DNA of 17,386 bases from DATFLL01 sp035267785 (GCA_035267785.1 DATFLL010000079.1:1-17386), one strand, 5' to 3'. Positions 1 through 7,573 are shown, counted from the stretch's first letter. Notes: a model not told the origin generated them from the sequence alone. Numbers and translations are program-made.

Positions 1-1349
1 CGCGCGGAGTTCACGCGGCTCATCTGGCCGGCGCCGACGCCGATGGTCATGGTGTCGCGGCCGTAGACGATGGCGTTGGACTTGACGAACTTGGCCACGC
101 GCCAGGTGAACAGTAGATCGCGCATCTCGGTGTCGCTGGGCGCCCGCTCGGTGACCACCTTGAGCTCGCCGCTGAAGGCCTGATCGGCCTCCTGGACCAG
201 CAGCCCGCCGGTGACGCGTTTGAAATCGAGCTGCGGCGTTGGCTGCCTGGGCCACTGGCCGCAGGCGAGCAGGCGCACGTTCTTTTTGGCGGCGACGGCC
301 TCGGCGGCCTCGGGGCTGACTTCCGGGGCGATAATGACCTCGACGAACTGACGCTCGACGATGGCGGCGGCGGTTTCGGCATCGAGGGTCTGGTTGAAGG
401 CGATGATGCCGCCGAAGGCCGATTCGGGATCGGTGGAGAACGCCCGCTCGTAGGCCTTAAGCAGGGTCTTGCCCAGCGCGACGCCGCAGGGATTGGCGTG
501 CTTGACGATGACGCAGGCCGGGTCGCCATCCTCGGCGGGATCGTACTGCTTGACGCACTCCAGCGCCGCGTCGGTGTCGCCGATGTTGTTGTACGACAGT
601 TCCTTGCCCTGGAGCTGACCCGCAGTGGCGATACAGCCGGCCGGCGGTTCGTCCTCGACGTAGAAGGCGGCGGCCTGGTGCGGATTCTCGCCGTAGCGCA
701 TGGACTGGGTCTTGCGAAACTGGGTGTTGAATGTGCGGGGGAAGCGCTCGCGCTCGCCTCCGGGCTGCACCGTGCCCAGGTAGTTGGCGATGGCGCCGTC
801 GTAGCGGGCGGTGTGCTCGTAGACCTTGACCGCGAGGTCGAAGCGCGTGGCGGCGGTGACCGCGCCGTCGTTGGCGGCCATTTCCTCTAGCACGCGCGCG
901 TAGTCGGCCGCGTCGACCACGACCGTCACCGCCGCATGGTTCTTGGCCGCGGCGCGCAGCATGGTCGGCCCGCCGATGTCGATGTTCTCGATGGCCGTGG
1001 CGAGATCGCAGTCCGGACGCGCCACGGTCTGCTCAAAGGGGTAGAGGTTGACGGCAACCAGGTCGATGGGCGGGATGTCGTGCTGGCCCATGACCGCATC
1101 GTCGATGCCGCGCCGGCCGAGCAGTCCGCCGTGGATGCGGGGGTGCAGGGTCTTGACCCGCCCGTCCATCATTTCGGGAAAACCCGTGTAGTCGGAGACC
1201 TCCACGACCGGGACGCCGCTTTCGGCCAGCAGGCGGGCGGTGCCACCGGTCGAGAGGATCTCCACGCCGCGGTCACTCAGGGCGCGGGCGAATTCCACCA
1301 CGCCGGTCTTGTCGGACACGCTGATCAGCGCGCGTTGAATTGCAGTCAT
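1..1349 (-). CDS. purH: Bifunctional AICAR transformylase / IMP cyclohydrolase PurH (3'-truncated by window edge)
   Basis: PurH catalyses the last two steps of de novo IMP synthesis in the cytosol: formylation of AICAR by 10-formyl-THF, then ring closure. The start is the ATG at 1349 (MTAIQRALISVSDK). An ATG 8 bases upstream reads into a stop within four codons. The N-terminal cyclohydrolase (MGS-like) domain shows STGGTA near residue 33 and KTLHPRIHGG at 66-75. The transformylase domain shows RYGENPHQ at 218-225 and the catalytic Lys-His pair in VKHANPCG (K283, H284). About 449 codons are visible; the family is usually near 520, so roughly 70 C-terminal residues lie beyond base 1. The frame is open throughout. 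It lies 83 bases downstream of fis on the same strand, as in many gammaproteobacteria where purH-purD follow. Only a weak GGA stands in the Shine-Dalgarno (SD) position. Confidence 0.97.
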   Translation of the reverse strand, partial: MTAIQRALISVSDKTGVVEFARALSDRGVEILSTGGTARLLAESGVPVVEVSDYTGFPEMMDGRVKTLHPRIHGGLLGRRGIDDAVMGQHDIPPIDLVAVNLYPFEQTVARPDCDLATAIENIDIGGPTMLRAAAKNHAAVTVVVDAADYARVLEEMAANDGAVTAATRFDLAVKVYEHTARYDGAIANYLGTVQPGGERERFPRTFNTQFRKTQSMRYGENPHQAAAFYVEDEPPAGCIATAGQLQGKELSYNNIGDTDAALECVKQYDPAEDGDPACVIVKHANPCGVALGKTLLKAYERAFSTDPESAFGGIIAFNQTLDAETAAAIVERQFVEVIIAPEVSPEAAEAVAAKKNVRLLACGQWPRQPTPQLDFKRVTGGLLVQEADQAFSGELKVVTERAPSDTEMRDLLFTWRVAKFVKSNAIVYGRDTMTIGVGAGQMSRVNSA

Positions 1350-1432
1350 AATGTCATTCCGGAGTCAAAGGCGAATAGAGTCCGACCGCGGCGCGCATTC
1401 GCGGTGCACGCGCCAAGGCCCGACCGTGTGAG

Positions 1433-1717
1433 TCAATGATCGAGGCCGTATTGTTTTAGTTTCTTGCGCAGGGTGCCGCGATTGATGCCGAGCAGCTCGG
1501 CCGCGCGGGTCTGGTTGCCGGCCGTGTGGTCGAGTACGGCTCGCAGCAGTGGCAGCTCCACCTCGTTCAGCACCATCTGGTAGAGCTCGCCGGGCGGGTG
1601 GCCGTTGAGATGGCGGAAATATTCCTGCAGGGCGGCGGCTACGCACTCACGCAGCGGCTTGTCGCTGTGTTCGGCGCTGACCAGCAGGCCGAGGCTGCAG
1701 CCGGTGGCACCGCTCAT
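1433..1717 (-). CDS. fis: DNA-binding nucleoid protein Fis
   Basis: Fis is a small homodimeric nucleoid-associated protein that bends DNA and modulates rRNA and tRNA promoters and site-specific recombination. The 94-residue product is close to the 98 residues of E. coli Fis. The C-terminal helix-turn-helix is unmistakable: GNQTRAAELLGINRGTLRKK at residues 67-86, ending KQYGLDH. The N-terminal 20 residues, which form the flexible Hin/Gin-contacting arm in E. coli, are short and divergent. The start ATG at 1717 overlaps the dusB stop (ATGA, 1714-1717), so translation is probably coupled to dusB. An open frame extends upstream to 2272, but that extension lies wholly inside dusB and has no Fis similarity. 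Confidence 0.96.
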   Translation of the reverse strand: MSGATGCSLGLLVSAEHSDKPLRECVAAALQEYFRHLNGHPPGELYQMVLNEVELPLLRAVLDHTAGNQTRAAELLGINRGTLRKKLKQYGLDH

Positions 1718-2700
1718 GCCGCCAGCTCCTCGCCGGCTTCGAGGCCGGCGAAAAACTCTCTGACCATGCGAAGCTGCTCGTCCGCACTGTCGAGCTGGTT
1801 GACGCCCTGGCGGAAGGCGGCGCCGTGGCGCTGACCCTTGCTGTACCAGGAGATGTGCTTGCGGGCGATGCGAACGCCGGTGTACTCGCCGTAGAAGGCG
1901 TACAGATTGTCCAGGTGGCCGAGCAGGATGTCGCGGATCTCGGCCACGGCAGGCTCGGCGAGGCTGCGCCCGGTGCTCAGGTAATGGTCTATCTCGCGGA
2001 AGATCCACGGCCGACCCTGGGCCGCGCGGCCAATCATGACGGCGTCGGCGCCGGTGTGCTCGAGCACGAAGCGCGCCTTTTCCGGCGTAGTGATGTCGCC
2101 GTTGGCGATAACCGGGATTCCGACCTCGGCCTTGACCGCCGCAATCGTGTCGTATTCGGCCTCGCCGCGGTAGGCGCAGGCGCGCGTGCGTCCGTGAATG
2201 GCCAGCGCCTGGATCCCGGCGGATTCGGCGATGCGCGCGACGGTCAGCGCATTGCGATGCGCGGTGTCCCACCCGGTGCGGATCTTGAGGGTGACCGGCA
2301 CGTCCACGGCGCCGACCACGGCTTCCAGGATACGCCCGACCAGCGGTTCGTCCTGGAGCAGGGCCGAGCCCGCCATGACGTTACAGACTTTTTTCGCCGG
2401 GCAGCCCATGTTGATGTCGATGAGCTGGGCGCCGTTGTCGGCATTGTGGCGCGCGGCCTCGGCCATCATCGCCGGGTCGGCGCCGGCGATCTGCACCGAG
2501 CGCGGTTCGGTCTCGCCCTCGTGGTTGGCGCGGCGGCGGGTCTTCTCGCTGCCCCAAAGCAGGGAATTGGAAGAGACCATCTCGGAGACGGCCATGCCGG
2601 CCCCGAGGTTCTTGCACAGCTGGCGGAACGGGCGGTCCGTCACGCCGGCCATCGGGGCCAGAATCAATCGGTTCTTGAGCTTATAGGGTCCTATCTGCAT
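1714..2700 (-). CDS. dusB: tRNA-dihydrouridine synthase B
   Basis: DusB is an FMN-dependent enzyme that uses NADPH to reduce specific uridines in tRNA to dihydrouridine. The product is 328 residues (E. coli DusB 321). Visible family motifs are LAPMAGVTDRPFR at 14-26, INMGCPAKKV at 96-105 with catalytic C100, IHGRTR at 168-173, and the FMN-phosphate region NGDI (200-203) and GADAVMIGRAAQGRPW (217-232). I chose the ATG at 2700 because MQIGPYKLKN matches the normal N-terminus. The frame stays open to 2892, but the extra 64 residues are arginine-rich and unlike the family. A GTG one codon upstream is an alternative. No strong SD is visible. dusB-fis is a classic operon, and here the two genes overlap by four bases. 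Confidence 0.96.
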   Translation of the reverse strand: MQIGPYKLKNRLILAPMAGVTDRPFRQLCKNLGAGMAVSEMVSSNSLLWGSEKTRRRANHEGETEPRSVQIAGADPAMMAEAARHNADNGAQLIDINMGCPAKKVCNVMAGSALLQDEPLVGRILEAVVGAVDVPVTLKIRTGWDTAHRNALTVARIAESAGIQALAIHGRTRACAYRGEAEYDTIAAVKAEVGIPVIANGDITTPEKARFVLEHTGADAVMIGRAAQGRPWIFREIDHYLSTGRSLAEPAVAEIRDILLGHLDNLYAFYGEYTGVRIARKHISWYSKGQRHGAAFRQGVNQLDSADEQLRMVREFFAGLEAGEELAA

Positions 2701-2816
2701 CACGTCGTGCCAAAGGCTTTCCGCATGAGGTCTTGTCCGGACACCGCCTCTGGGGGTGAGAGCGGAATCGCGCCTCGTACCGGTTACATGGACCGGCGGG
2801 ATGTTCGTTCGTGTTC

Positions 2817-2833
2817 TGACCGGGAGCCGGTCA
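2817..2833. promoter_or_regulatory. Perfect palindrome at the dusB-fis promoter
   Basis: TGACCGGGAGCCGGTCA is a perfect inverted repeat with 7-bp arms and a 3-base centre. It begins at the last base of the proposed -10 box of dusB-fis, so it covers the discriminator and start-site region. It could be an operator, a hairpin at the mRNA 5' end, or simply the GC-rich discriminator expected of a stringently controlled fis promoter. The sequence alone does not decide between these. Confidence 0.4.
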
Positions 2834-2861
2834 TGATACGCGTTCAGTCGGCTGCGATAAA
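2833..2861 (-). promoter_or_regulatory. Candidate sigma-70 promoter for dusB-fis
   Basis: On the minus strand, TATCAT (2838-2833, five of six matches to TATAAT) follows TTTATC (2861-2856, three of six to TTGACA) after a 17-base spacer. The bases after the -10 are GC-rich (GACCGGC), the kind of discriminator known at the E. coli fis promoter. The predicted leader to dusB is about 125 bases. This is the best candidate in the 248-base gap between the zinc-ribbon gene and dusB, but the -35 is weak. Confidence 0.4.
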
Positions 2862-2927
2862 GCGTTCGTTCACTGCCTGGTTTTTGTCGCATGAGTTACA
2901 TACAGCAGAAAACGTGCCAGCTCGGCG

Positions 2928-2947
2928 TGTCCACACATCGGTGGACA
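2928..2947 (-). terminator. Hairpin just after the zinc-ribbon gene
   Basis: TGTCCAC and GTGGACA form a 7-bp stem with a 6-base loop, ending 2 bases from the stop codon of the minus-strand zinc-ribbon/DUF3426 gene. No T-run follows on that strand, so it may be a weak or Rho-assisted terminator or a 3' end stabiliser. The dusB promoter candidate lies downstream, which fits a transcript boundary here. Confidence 0.35.
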
Positions 2948-2948
2948 T

Positions 2949-4604
2949 TCAACGAAAATCGAACTCGTAGTTGATCGCCTGTTTGCCCGGATCGGCCACC
3001 TCGAGCTCGATATTGACCGGCGTATCGGTGGGCATGCCCTTGTCGGCTTTATACTGGGCCAGCGCCTTGGGCGTCTGAGCCAGGTATTCGCCCGGCTTGA
3101 ACTGGCGTTGGGCGACGACCGTGCCCGTCAGGTCGTAGAGGGTCACGAGCAGGTCGGGGTAGGGCTGTGCAAACGACGCGTTGTTGATGATGGTGGCGCT
3201 GATGCGCAGTGCCCCCTTGGCCTTGGGGTCGCTGCGCACATCGCGGCTGACCAGGGCGAGCTTGCTCAGGTCGCGACGCTTCGGAACAGTGCATCCGGCC
3301 AAGTCGCAGAACTTGTCCAACCACGGGCGCAGCGCCGGAACGCGCTCGGCGATTTCTCCGCCGCGAAAATAGGCACCCTGGGCCGCGAGGCCGACCACCA
3401 GTATGAGGATGAGCAGGATGCCGAGGACCGTGGCGACGGGACCCCGCGGCTTTTTCTGAGCGGCCACCCAGGAATCACGCAGCGCCGCCGGCACCGCCTG
3501 CTCCTCGTCCACGTCGATCTGTTCGGCGACCGGCGCCCGCTCGATGGTGGCCAGGGGGTCGAACGTTGCCGAGGAGGGTTCAGCCGGGCGTTCCCCGGAT
3601 GGTACCCCACCGCCCGCCGCGGCGGGGGAGGTGCTCGCGTCGGGCCCCGCACTCGGGGCCCCGGGGGCGGGGGGCGGTGGCGTGGGTTGCTCGTCGTCCC
3701 CGGGGGCGACCTTGTCGACCAGAACCAGGGTTTCGTCAGGGTGGCCGTCGCGCTCGGCGCTGCCGAGCTCGACGTCCGTCGATTCGACCTCGGCCGCCAG
3801 CCGCTTGAGGAAGCCGTCGATGTCGTCCAGGTCCATGTTATCGAACTGGCCGCTGTCGGTGCCGAAGGAGGGCGAACGGCGTTCGCTGTCGCGCGCCTTG
3901 TCCGGCGCCTGTTCTGACTTGGACGCGGACTTCGATGGCGGTGCGAGGTCGAAATCCGGCGGCGTGGCGCTGTTGCCGGGAATGGACCACTGGCTGTCCG
4001 CATCGCCGGGCAGTTGGATGTCCTTGAAGGAGGGCGAGTTGGTACCGCGCGTCGACTCGTCGGAGACGCGGCGCTTGGGGGGCGCTTGTTCCTGCGCCGG
4101 CTTCTTGTCTTTCGGCTTGTACTCGAATGCCTTGGATTTCCAGGGTCGAGGCGGTGCCAGCGGCGCCTTTTCGCCGCCGCCCGTCTTTGTCGGCTCCCTG
4201 CTCGCCGGCGTAGATGTGGGGGGCGGCGCAGAGTGCGCCGGAGCGCGCGGCTGGTCGGTCGGCTTTGGCGCGGCGGGTTTGGCGGCGGGCGGCGTCGTGC
4301 GCGCCGGGCTTTGTGCGCCGGGTTTCGTACCGCCGGGCGTCGCCGCCGGGGCCGCGGGTTTCGATGTCGGTGCGGGTGAGGGTTTTGGCGCCGGTTTAGC
4401 TGCCGGTTTCGGAGTCTGTGACCGCGGGGCGAACGTCGGCGGGGGCGTGCCGGGGGTATAGCCGGGCGGCAGCCGCTCGAGCAGCTTCTCCAGGGCGTTG
4501 AAGACGTGACTGCAGTGCCCGCAGCGGACCCGTCCACCGGCGGCCTTGAGCTGTTGTGCGCTGATGCGAAAGACGGTGTTGCAGTTCGGGCACTGGGTAT
4601 ACAT
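2949..4604 (-). CDS. MJ0042-type zinc-ribbon, DUF3426 single-pass membrane protein with a long low-complexity linker
   Basis: The function is not established for this family. The 551-residue product has three visible parts. Residues 1-40 form a zinc ribbon with two CxxC pairs (C5/C8 in CPNC, C28/C31 in CGHC) that matches the MJ0042 pattern. Residues of about 41-388 are a Pro/Ala/Lys/Ser-rich and then acidic segment that looks disordered. A hydrophobic helix at about 389-411 (VLGILLILILVVGLAA) is followed by a 138-residue C-terminal domain of the DUF3426 type containing ISATIINNASFAQPYPDLLVTL. The predicted topology is zinc ribbon in the cytoplasm and DUF3426 domain in the periplasm. The linker is far longer than in compact family members. 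I chose ATG 4604 because it begins directly at the ribbon (MYTQCPNC); a TTG two codons upstream is possible. Neither start has a clear SD. Proteins of this type are often found next to prmA and dusB. Confidence 0.88.
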   Translation of the reverse strand: MYTQCPNCNTVFRISAQQLKAAGGRVRCGHCSHVFNALEKLLERLPPGYTPGTPPPTFAPRSQTPKPAAKPAPKPSPAPTSKPAAPAATPGGTKPGAQSPARTTPPAAKPAAPKPTDQPRAPAHSAPPPTSTPASREPTKTGGGEKAPLAPPRPWKSKAFEYKPKDKKPAQEQAPPKRRVSDESTRGTNSPSFKDIQLPGDADSQWSIPGNSATPPDFDLAPPSKSASKSEQAPDKARDSERRSPSFGTDSGQFDNMDLDDIDGFLKRLAAEVESTDVELGSAERDGHPDETLVLVDKVAPGDDEQPTPPPPAPGAPSAGPDASTSPAAAGGGVPSGERPAEPSSATFDPLATIERAPVAEQIDVDEEQAVPAALRDSWVAAQKKPRGPVATVLGILLILILVVGLAAQGAYFRGGEIAERVPALRPWLDKFCDLAGCTVPKRRDLSKLALVSRDVRSDPKAKGALRISATIINNASFAQPYPDLLVTLYDLTGTVVAQRQFKPGEYLAQTPKALAQYKADKGMPTDTPVNIELEVADPGKQAINYEFDFR

Positions 4605-4662
4605 GGACAACCAACGGTGGCCGGCAGGCCGGCGGCCTCATCACGGGATCGCCGTCGACGAC

Positions 4663-4668
4663 ATTATA
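4663..4668 (-). promoter_or_regulatory. Consensus -10 box upstream of the zinc-ribbon gene
   Basis: TATAAT occurs on the minus strand about 58 bases before the zinc-ribbon start, in the 114-base gap after prmA. No TTGACA-like sequence lies 16-18 bases upstream, and there is no TGn extension. An activator-dependent promoter is possible; a chance match cannot be excluded. Confidence 0.3.
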
Positions 4669-4700
4669 CGGGTGACGGCCTCCGCCGGGGGCGCGGCGGG

Positions 4701-4712
4701 GTCAGGCCTGAC
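4701..4712. repeat. 12-bp perfect palindrome after prmA
   Basis: GTCAGGCCTGAC is a perfect palindrome that starts 6 bases past the prmA stop codon (minus direction). It has no spacer and no T-run, so a conventional terminator is unlikely. A regulator site for the downstream zinc-ribbon gene is possible. Little else can be read from it. Confidence 0.3.
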
Positions 4713-4718
4713 GTTATC

Positions 4719-5606
4719 CTATTTTCGGTGTCCTTCCAAGCGTATCCACTCGCCGCGGGCGGCGGGCGGATCCAGCTCGAACCAGGAAGCGTAGGCCGCG
4801 GAAACGGCCTCCGCCTGACTGTCGAGGATACCCGAGAGCGCGAAGGAGGCGCCGGGCCGCGCCAGCTCGGCAAAGCGTGCTGCCAGCTCGATGAGCGGAC
4901 CGGCGAGGATATTGGCCACAAGGACGTCGAATTGGCGTGCGGGCAGGGCCTCGGGCGCGGCGACCTCGATGCGGGACTCCACGCCGTTTGCGGCCGCGTT
5001 GGCGCGCGTGGCGAGCAGGGCCTGGGGATCGTTGTCCACGGCAAAGACCTGCTCCGCGCCCAACAGCGCCGCGGCGATGGCGAGCACGCCCGAGCCGCAG
5101 CCGTAGTCGAGCACGCTGGCCCCGGCCAATGTCCCCGTGCGTGCCTGCGCGTCGAGCCATTCCAGGCACAGCGCGGTCGTCGGGTGGGTGCCGGTCCCGA
5201 AGGCCAGGCCGGGGTCGAGCAGGATATTGACGGCCTCGGGCTCGGGCGGGTTGTGCCAGCTGGGGCAAATCCAAAGGCGCTCGCCGAAGCGCATGGGCTG
5301 GAAGCCGTCCATCCAGGCCCGCGTCCAGTCGCGGTCTTCCAGCGGGTCGACCCGCCAGTCGCGCAGCGGTTCCCCGAGGATTCGGCCGACGTCGGCCACC
5401 GCGGTCTCGATATCGGCATCGTCCTCGAACAGGGCGACGACGCGCGTGCATGCCCACAGCGGCGTCTCGCCGGGAGGGGGCTCGAACAGGGGCTGGTCGG
5501 CCGCGTCCTGCCAGGTCACCGCCGCGGCACCCGCCTCGCTCAGCGCATCGGACAGGCGCTCAACCTCCTCGGGCGTGCAGTCGATCTTCAATTCCAGCCA
5601 AGGCAT
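4719..5606 (-). CDS. prmA: Ribosomal protein L11 methyltransferase
   Basis: PrmA is a cytosolic SAM-dependent enzyme that trimethylates ribosomal protein L11. The 295-residue length matches the family (E. coli 293). The N-terminal substrate-recognition domain begins MPWLELKID. The family signature LDPGLAFGTGTHPTT is at 130-144, SAM motif I VLDYGCGSG at 165-173, the acidic ribose-binding AVDNDP at 189-194, and ANILAGPL at 231-238. The start at 5606 is the only sensible one. No SD is visible: the bases just upstream are the heptamer repeat array at 5612-5639. The 164-base repeat-filled gap separates prmA from accC, so whether it is co-transcribed with accBC is open. Confidence 0.97.
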   Translation of the reverse strand: MPWLELKIDCTPEEVERLSDALSEAGAAAVTWQDAADQPLFEPPPGETPLWACTRVVALFEDDADIETAVADVGRILGEPLRDWRVDPLEDRDWTRAWMDGFQPMRFGERLWICPSWHNPPEPEAVNILLDPGLAFGTGTHPTTALCLEWLDAQARTGTLAGASVLDYGCGSGVLAIAAALLGAEQVFAVDNDPQALLATRANAAANGVESRIEVAAPEALPARQFDVLVANILAGPLIELAARFAELARPGASFALSGILDSQAEAVSAAYASWFELDPPAARGEWIRLEGHRK

Positions 5607-5611
5607 GGGAC

Positions 5612-5639
5612 GTGAGGAGTGAGGTGTGAGGGGTGAGGC
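5612..5639. repeat. Heptamer array, family 1: four GTGAGGN units
   Basis: Four perfect tandem 7-base units GTGAGGN (NCCTCAC on the minus strand) occupy 5612-5618, 5619-5625, 5626-5632 and 5633-5639. The variable seventh base is A, T, G and C in turn, so the six fixed bases are invariant while the seventh takes every value. The array begins 6 bases upstream of the prmA start codon, where its SD would be expected. Confidence 0.9.
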
Positions 5640-5649
5640 GACGAGGGAA

Positions 5650-5678
5650 GTTGGCAGTACGCAGTCGGCAGTTTGCAG
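5650..5678. repeat. Heptamer array, family 2: four GTNNGCA units
   Basis: The units GTTGGCA, GTACGCA, GTCGGCA and GTTTGCA lie in perfect 7-base phase from 5650 to 5677, followed by one more G. The third and fourth positions vary and the other five are fixed. The same unit family recurs at 16552-16580. Confidence 0.85.
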
Positions 5679-5689
5679 AAAGAATGGCT

Positions 5690-5768
5690 GCGTGAGGGGT
5701 GAGGTGTTTGCCGCGAGCGGTGGATCGCCTTGATTTGCCCCTCACGCCTCACACCTTACCCCTCACGC
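5690..5768. repeat. Inverted heptamer arrays forming an 18-bp stem after accC
   Basis: Two GTGAGGN units (5692-5705) face four NCCTCAC-type units (5739-5766; one is ACCTTAC). Bases 5690-5707 are complementary to 5751-5768 over 18 bp with a single G-T wobble, leaving a 43-base loop. On the minus strand the stem begins 2 bases after the accC stop codon (TAA, 5773-5771). In RNA it would be a very stable 3' structure that could protect accBC mRNA or separate it from prmA. No T-run marks it as a standard terminator. Confidence 0.7.
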
Positions 5769-5770
5769 CG

Positions 5771-7111
5771 TTAGAGTCCCAGTTTCTTTTCCAGGTAGTG
5801 GATGTTGGTGCCGCCGGCGGCGAAGGCCGCGTCGCGGAACAGCTCCTGGTGCAGCGGTACGTTGGTCTTGATGCCCTCGACGACGATTTCGCTGAGCGCG
5901 GTGCGCATGCGGGCCATGGCGGTCTCGCGCGTGTCGCCGTGGGCGATCAGTTTTCCGATCATCGAGTCGTAGTAAGGCGGTACGGTGTAACCGGCGTAGA
6001 TGTGCGAATCGACGCGGATACCCGGTCCGCCCGGGGCATGATAGGCCGTGATGGTGCCGGGCGAGGGCATAAAGGACTCGGGATCCTCGGCGTTGATGCG
6101 GCATTCCAGGGCGTGGCCGCGCAGGGTGATGTCGCTCTGCGCGTAGGCGAGCTTCTCGCCGGCGGCGATGCGGATCTGTTCGCGCACGATGTCCACGCCG
6201 GTGATCATCTCGGTCACCGGGTGCTCGACCTGCACGCGAGTGTTCATCTCGATGAAGTAGAACTCGCCGTTTTCGAACAGGAACTCGAACGTGCCGGCAC
6301 CGCGATAGCCGATATTGCGGCAGGCCTCGGCGCAGCGCTCGCCGATGCGCTCGCGCTGCTTGTCGGTGATGCCGGGTGCGGGCGCCTCTTCGATCACCTT
6401 CTGGTGGCGGCGCTGCATCGAACAGTCGCGCTCGCCCAGGTGAATGGCATTGCCGTGCTCGTCGGCCAGCACCTGGAATTCGATATGGCGTGGATTTTCG
6501 AGGAATTTCTCCATGTAGACCATGTCGTTGCCGAAGGCCGCGCCGGCCTCCGAGCGGGTCAGGGAGACGGCGTTGAGCAGTGCCGCCTCGCTGTGCACCA
6601 CGCGCATGCCGCGTCCGCCGCCGCCGCCGGCGGCCTTGATGATCACGGGATAGCCGATCTCACGCGCCATGGCGAGATTTTCCTCGCCGTCCTCGCCGAG
6701 CGGGCCGCCCGAGCCGGGTACACAGGGCACGCCGGCGGTCTTCATGGCCTCGATGGCGGCGACCTTGTCGCCCATGATCCGGATGGTCTCGGGGCGAGGT
6801 CCGATGAACACGAAGCCCGACTCCTCCACACGCTCGGCGAAGTCGGCGTTCTCCGACAGGAATCCGTATCCCGGATGAATGGCGACCGCGTCGGTGACTT
6901 CCGCGGCGCTGATCACGCCGGGGATGCTCAGATAGCTGCCGGCACTGGCGGCCGGGCCGATGCACACCGACTCGTCGGCCAGGCGCACGTGCTTGAGGTC
7001 CCGGTCGGCCTCGGAGTGAACGGCGACGGTCTTGATACCCAGCTCGCGGCAGGCACGCAGTATGCGCAGCGCGATCTCGCCGCGATTGGCAATCAGAATC
7101 TTCTCGAACAT
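5771..7111 (-). CDS. accC: Biotin carboxylase subunit of acetyl-CoA carboxylase
   Basis: AccC uses ATP and bicarbonate to carboxylate the biotin on AccB, the first half-reaction of malonyl-CoA synthesis for fatty acids. The product is 446 residues (E. coli 449). Its early residues align with E. coli numbering: K116, K159, the glycine-rich loop AAGGGGGRGM at 160-169, H209 in RHIEFQVLAD, E288 and N290, then R292, Q294, V295 and E296 in TRVQVEHP. The ATP-grasp fold is complete and nothing essential is missing. The start ATG at 7111 (MFEKILIANRGEIA) is 15 bases after the accB stop, so the two are surely one operon. The SD is weak (CGGG), which suggests coupling to accB translation. Confidence 0.98.
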   Translation of the reverse strand: MFEKILIANRGEIALRILRACRELGIKTVAVHSEADRDLKHVRLADESVCIGPAASAGSYLSIPGVISAAEVTDAVAIHPGYGFLSENADFAERVEESGFVFIGPRPETIRIMGDKVAAIEAMKTAGVPCVPGSGGPLGEDGEENLAMAREIGYPVIIKAAGGGGGRGMRVVHSEAALLNAVSLTRSEAGAAFGNDMVYMEKFLENPRHIEFQVLADEHGNAIHLGERDCSMQRRHQKVIEEAPAPGITDKQRERIGERCAEACRNIGYRGAGTFEFLFENGEFYFIEMNTRVQVEHPVTEMITGVDIVREQIRIAAGEKLAYAQSDITLRGHALECRINAEDPESFMPSPGTITAYHAPGGPGIRVDSHIYAGYTVPPYYDSMIGKLIAHGDTRETAMARMRTALSEIVVEGIKTNVPLHQELFRDAAFAAGGTNIHYLEKKLGL

Positions 7112-7126
7112 TTCGGGCCCGCGCGG

Positions 7127-7573
7127 TCAGTCAATCACGAACAACGGTTGGCCGTATTCCACGGGTTGGCCGTTTTCCACCAGGACGGCCTTGATGACGC
7201 CGGCCTTGTCCGCTTCTATCTGGTTGAGCAGCTTCATTGCCTCGATGATACACAGTGTGTCGCCGATGCCGACGCTGTCGCCGACGTTGACGAAGGGCTT
7301 GGCGCCGGGCGAGGGCGCCGCGTAGAAGGTGCCGACCATGGGCGAGTTGACGGTATGTCCGCTGATCGCCTCGGCCTCGGGAGCGGCCGGGGCGCTTTCG
7401 GGTGCCGCCGGTGCGGGCGCGGCCGGCGCGGCGGGTGCCGATATCACCGTCGCCGGACCGCTTGGGCCCTGGCGGCTGATGCGCACCGACTCCTCGCCTT
7501 CGTGAATTTCGATCTCGGCGATGCCCGATTCCTCGAGCAGCTCGATGAGTTTCTTTACCTTGCGAATGTCCAT
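7127..7573 (-). CDS. accB: Biotin carboxyl carrier protein of acetyl-CoA carboxylase
   Basis: AccB carries covalently bound biotin between AccC and the carboxyltransferase AccA/AccD. The 148-residue product has an N-terminal helix-rich segment (MDIRKVKKLIELLEES), an Ala/Pro linker at about 45-68 and a C-terminal biotinyl domain. The biotinylated lysine is K114 in EAMKLLNQIEA, and the thumb loop characteristic of bacterial AccB is present as AAPSPGAKPF (85-94). Its length is typical (E. coli 156). An AGAGACG-type SD precedes ATG 7573. It follows aroQ after 74 bases and precedes accC by 15, giving an aroQ-accB-accC arrangement common in gammaproteobacteria. Confidence 0.98.
   Translation of the reverse strand: MDIRKVKKLIELLEESGIAEIEIHEGEESVRISRQGPSGPATVISAPAAPAAPAPAAPESAPAAPEAEAISGHTVNSPMVGTFYAAPSPGAKPFVNVGDSVGIGDTLCIIEAMKLLNQIEADKAGVIKAVLVENGQPVEYGQPLFVID

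Noticed and set aside
2701..2892. Longer dusB start at 2892
   Set aside because: The added 64 residues are Arg-rich with no family similarity and would cover the promoter candidate. ATG 2700 gives the usual N-terminus.
1825..2970. 381-residue plus-strand frame opposite dusB
   Set aside because: It is antisense to dusB with its signature motifs intact, and shows no own motif.
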